Of a stretch of DNA of 10,871 nucleotides, positions 7,640 to 10,871 are shown piece after piece. The stretch is from NCBI GenBank assembly GCA_015501055.1, contig JADNYV010001008.1:1-10871 (forward strand). The letters run 5' to 3'. The notes below the pieces were generated by a model. The model made no database searches. It was given only the letters and a program-made list of their open reading frames with translations, and was not told where the DNA came from. Each line of letters begins with the position of its first letter. The first letter of the stretch is position 1. This stretch comes from Mucidula mucida. Lineage: Eukaryota > Basidiomycota > Agaricomycetes > Agaricales > Physalacriaceae. The position numbers were made by a program, and so were the translations under genes.

Positions 7640-9318
7640 ATGTTAGCTGCCCTGCTTCTTCTGATTTCCTCGCCTTTTGCGTTCGCTGCGCCCATGGCCG
7701 TTGTCAGTCAGCCGTACAACCCAGGCGTGTGTGTCGCAATCCTGCTTGCATTTTTTGTATGCTTCTCCGTCCTTGTTTCCGTCAAACACATCTATATGAA
7801 GCGTCGCGCATCTGCTACAACACAGTACCTTGCGAGTTGTTCAGTCTCGTGCACAGCTAGCTCAGGGAAATCTTCCTCAGAGTCCGTCTTGCCCATATTC
7901 CGCCCAATCGCGTCGAAAGACGGTAGCTTTGCCGCCTTCTTAGTCGGATTTCTCGGATCTCCGACCTGGGAAACCCAATTGAACATGCTAAACAAAGATA
8001 CACGCTCCCTTCTTAGTGCTAGCACTCGCTCCACCTCGACATGGAAGTCTCGCTCTACCGCCAAAGCCATGCATCCCTCGTCGAGTTCCCAAGACAAATC
8101 TTCTACAGACGAGTTTGGATCAAAATTATCACACTGGCCCACGACTTCGTCGAATAGCAAGAGCAGCAAGTCGCTTTATCCTTCAGATCCCGTTTCCCGT
8201 GAACATCCCATCCGTCTTCCGATTCCGTCTCAACTCAAGTCGACCCATTCTATGATCAACTCACTGCAAAGACAGAATCGTCGTTCTTCCCTTCCTGCGG
8301 CACCTCCCAGTCGCAAAGTCGATCTCGACCGCTTTTCACTCCAGAAACGCCACTCTAGCCTTCGCAGTAATAAACCTCGCCGTCGTTCTACATCGGCCGT
8401 CCCATATTCGTTCAGTGTCAGAATGGTTGATGGCGATATCATTCAAGATGATAGTAGTCTACCTCTATCTCCCCACGAACAACGCTCATCCACCACCTAT
8501 CTGAACAACGATCAGCCTACAAACAATAGTGTACCCCCACTTCCAGCCTTACCGCCTCCCGTGATATCAGCCGACAGGCATTCAACTGACACACCCGCTC
8601 TGATCTCTCACCCGTATCCTTTGGCGAAGCGCAATAAAGCAATCGAAGGATTGCCTTCTGGGAGTTACGGCGCATTGAACCAGAGTCCGTCGGCAGGCCT
8701 ACCCATGACGCCCTCTAGTGCTACATCATCTCCATTCCCTCATCCTCAAACTCCTATACCGGCATTTCCAGGAATAAAAAACCACGCAAATCGTCGCTCA
8801 AAGCCCGCCGAAGCCCGCCCTTGGGTCCATCGCCTCTCCGTATCATGACTCTGCCAGAAGGGTCCATTACAGATCTTGCTTCTCTAAATTTCATGGCATC
8901 CTCGCCACAGTTGTACAATGGCCGCTCACCATCCCAGCGAAACTCTTATTCGCATATAGGACTCGGCTTCCCGTCCAACGATTCCAGACGCAGTAGCGTT
9001 GCGACCAAGTCCGACGACGACAAGCGATCAAGCACGTCCTCGCGTCGGCTGACGAGGCTGAACGATGACGGGACCAACGTGCTCCTTGGCATCATTCGCG
9101 AATTGGTGGAAGAGTCGAGTCAGTGGGATGCTGATCTGTACATGGATAGTAATTTCAGGCACTTGCTGGAGAACGCGAACACAACCAGAAACCTGGATGG
9201 CTCTCTCGCTGATTCCCTTCATGACGCCGATATCACGAGTCCTATGCAAGTCGAGGAAGGATTGTTCGAGTTGGACGCAGTCAGATCGCAATTCATGGAT
9301 TCGGACGATCAAGCGTAA
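7640..9318 (+). CDS. Single-pass membrane protein with long Ser-rich cytosolic tail; one frame break
   Basis: No known family recognised. The chosen start, 7640, has a strong context (accaccATG) and opens a signal peptide (MLAALLLLISSPFAFAAP). An in-frame ATG at 7565 is weaker and only 42 nt past the preceding stop. One membrane span follows (VCVAILLAFFVCFSVLVSV), then a basic stop-transfer stretch (KHIYMKRR) and a Ser/Pro/Arg-rich, probably disordered tail. The first frame stops at 8848. The coding reading moves to the -1 frame at the A run at 8776-8781, giving PGIK then PRKSSLKARRSPPLGPSPLR, and runs to TAA at 9318. The C-terminus has an acidic helical part (NVLLGIIRELVEESSQWDAD). Joined, the product is about 559 residues. 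A 48-nt intron-like stretch (9315-9362, gtaaga to cctag) could replace the last codon with a short alternative end. A cell-surface anchoring or sensing role would be guesswork. Confidence 0.78.
8776..8782 (+). other. A AAA AAC heptamer at the frame break
   Basis: In the upstream frame the codons read ATA AAA AAC, a perfect X XXY YYZ slippery heptamer. A -1 slip places the next codon at 8782 (CCA), exactly the frame that stays open to 9318. Without a slip the reading ends at 8846-8848. A single A missing from a run of seven would explain the break equally well. No clear stem or pseudoknot was found just downstream. Confidence 0.6.
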
Positions 9319-9538
9319 GAGTTTACTTGAATATATGCGCTTGATTGTGACGAGCTTCCTAGGCACGATGTTGGTGTAGCTTGGTGAACCGCCATTCAGT
9401 ATTAGTTAGTCCTGTCTTTTCGTCGACACCTTCCCGTATAGTTTTGTCATCTCTCGTTATTGTATGTTGTATAGTGTTAATCCTGTTCGTGCATCTGAAA
9501 TCCAACCAATGCCATTAACTCGGAGAAATGCCACGGAT
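9319..9538. other. Short convergent intergenic region
   Basis: Separates the 3' end of the membrane-protein gene from the 3' end of ORC4 on the other strand. Both polyadenylation regions must lie here. No open frame in it is credible as a gene. Confidence 0.6.
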
Positions 9539-10871
9539 TTAACTCTTTTTGAGCCATTTATTCAATGTACTATGACCGGACTTTTCAACTGCCTTTCGGA
9601 TATCCTCCCTGCTAAGAACACATCTGAACTTGACGAATTCTTTCGAAATATTCCACCCAGGCGGACCGACTGGCACGAACACTTTAGCCGCCACTAAAGC
9701 TTCAAACTCTAGAGACTTTTCGTAAACCCAGAAGCTAGGGGAGATGGAGAGGGTAACACGTACGCTTGCGAGAACGGGGCCGCTTAACATTGACCATGCC
9801 TATACCACCACCATTGACCTGGACAGGAGCTGCCGCGGAAGACCGCACTTGGTTTTGAAAGTAGTCGTTCAACATCTCAAACGTCACGAGGGGGAACCCT
9901 GCAGAATATGAATGCATAGCAGCAATCAAGAGGCAAAGGGACGAATAGGTCATTTCTTTCGGGACTTGTGAGGAACGGGATGTATGTGTCTGCAGGGAGC
10001 GCTTACGATTAAGTGAAGGCATCCGTGTCCGTGAACGATGTATAGTTGCAGGTATCTGCAGCATTGACGCTGCGGGCCACGGCGTGTTCGGCGTCAAATG
10101 AAGAATCATCGATGTCTGCCCACGATGTTAAGAAGCGCGTCACAGTCGAAACGGAAGACATACCAGTATACGATTCCACGTCCGATAATCTTTGGCAAGA
10201 CCGAAGGTCTCGCGTATTGTCTCTATCGTTCCATTATCCGCAAGGAAACCGTCTACATGACTCTGCCATAATGGTTTCCAATGCCGCATAGACGGATGTA
10301 ATGCCTCTGCTTCTGGAATCTCCGGACAAAGCAACATCTTCGTTCGATTAATCCATGTCGTATCAGAGGCAAAGTGGCTTGTTCTGAGGACGCGCCCGGA
10401 GAAGCGGCTTTTAACACGCTTCTCGAGTAGATTAATTGTGTCCATTCGACTTGTGAGACCAATGATGCTCAATCCGCGGAGTATTACCGCCAGCCCGGCA
10501 ACTTTGGGCGGTATCGAGAAGGCAGTAGAGCAGGGCTTGTCGCGCATGGAGGGAGAACAAATCGAAGGCGTCGAGGATGATTACAGTGGGGCGCGATAAG
10601 GTGGGAATGAGAGAGATGAGCATAGGGAGATGTGTTGACACTGGCTCGGAAAGGACTTGTTCTGTACTTCCATCTCCGCCATTCATGGCCTGATCCTCGT
10701 CCTGGTTCTCACTGGTATCGTCCGCCTCATTAGAAAGAAATGTTGTCCCAGTCTGTTCACGTAGCTGTGCAGCAATTTCACGCATAGCGAGACGGTCATT
10801 GTGCTGTATCCAACCTGACAGGCGGACAATGATGGGATTGCGATCTTTCGAAACGGTGTTTAGACAGTGTT
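9539..10871 (-). CDS. ORC4: Origin recognition complex subunit 4, 5' end outside the window
   Basis: Role (known): AAA+ subunit of the six-subunit complex that binds replication origins in the nucleus and loads MCM. Seen in order: IIVRLSGWIQHNDRLAMREI, then an acidic insert (NEADDTSENQDEDQ). The Walker B region follows at 10555-10590 (PTVIILDAFDLF, then ARQALLYCLLDTAQSCRAG), then the sensor-1/arginine region LSIIGLTSRMDTINLLEKRV-KSRFSGR. A helical part (FLADNGTIETIRETFGLA) leads into the ORC4 C-terminal domain: SLCLLIAAMHSYS, TFEMLNDYFQNQV, EFEALVAAKVFVPVG, KFRCVLSREDIRKAVEKSGH and a final LNKWLKKS. Walker A would lie beyond the right edge. A clear intron is 10116-10163; another is probably 9735-9788, but its flanking phases disagree. 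Odd: the frame changes near 10476, where two bases seem missing or one extra, and Walker B has DA in place of the usual DE. Confidence 0.92.

Noticed and set aside
9464..9697. 77-codon plus-strand frame in the ORC4 3' region
   Set aside because: It overlaps, on the other strand, the well-supported ORC4 C-terminal exon.

Overview
The window looks like nuclear DNA of a filamentous basidiomycete, probably an agaricomycete. Genes lie on both strands and are cut by many short (about 45-58 nt) GT-AG introns. The recognisable products are a DUF3336 triacylglycerol lipase, a secreted type-B carboxylesterase, a CipC-like (DUF3759) small protein and the replication factor ORC4. No bacterial operon, CRISPR array, rRNA or tRNA gene was seen. 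Family assignments come from reading the translations; no database was searched.

Layout, left to right. (1) 1-1154, minus: 5' part of a Tgl3/4/5-type lipase gene running off the left edge. It has a 13-nt microexon and several places where one base seems to be missing. (2) About 1211-2274, minus: a poorly conserved, unrecognised gene-like tract. Its last three exons splice in phase, but a hydrophobic segment upstream carries two in-frame TAA codons. (3) 2615-3104: a 474-bp non-autonomous hAT-like transposon with 34-bp perfect terminal inverted repeats, an 8-bp target-site duplication and seven internal copies of a GGATA-core motif. (4) 3105-3645: promoter region with a TATA box and a repeated 25-bp motif. 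(5) 3646-5877, plus: intact 13-exon carboxylesterase. (6) 5878-6942: no gene seen. (7) 6943-7522, plus: intact six-exon CipC-like gene. (8) 7640-9318, plus: intronless gene for a single-pass membrane protein with a long Ser-rich tail, broken by one frameshift at an A AAA AAC heptamer. (9) 9539-10871, minus: ORC4, convergent with (8), with its 5' end beyond the right edge and at least one frame break.

The genes do not form an obvious pathway; this looks like ordinary fungal gene order with a transposon insertion. The points most worth checking are the hAT-like element and its internal array, the slippery-type frame break in the membrane-protein gene, and the repeated small losses of frame in the lipase and ORC4 genes. 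Those losses could be uncorrected deletion errors in the assembly or genuine decay.
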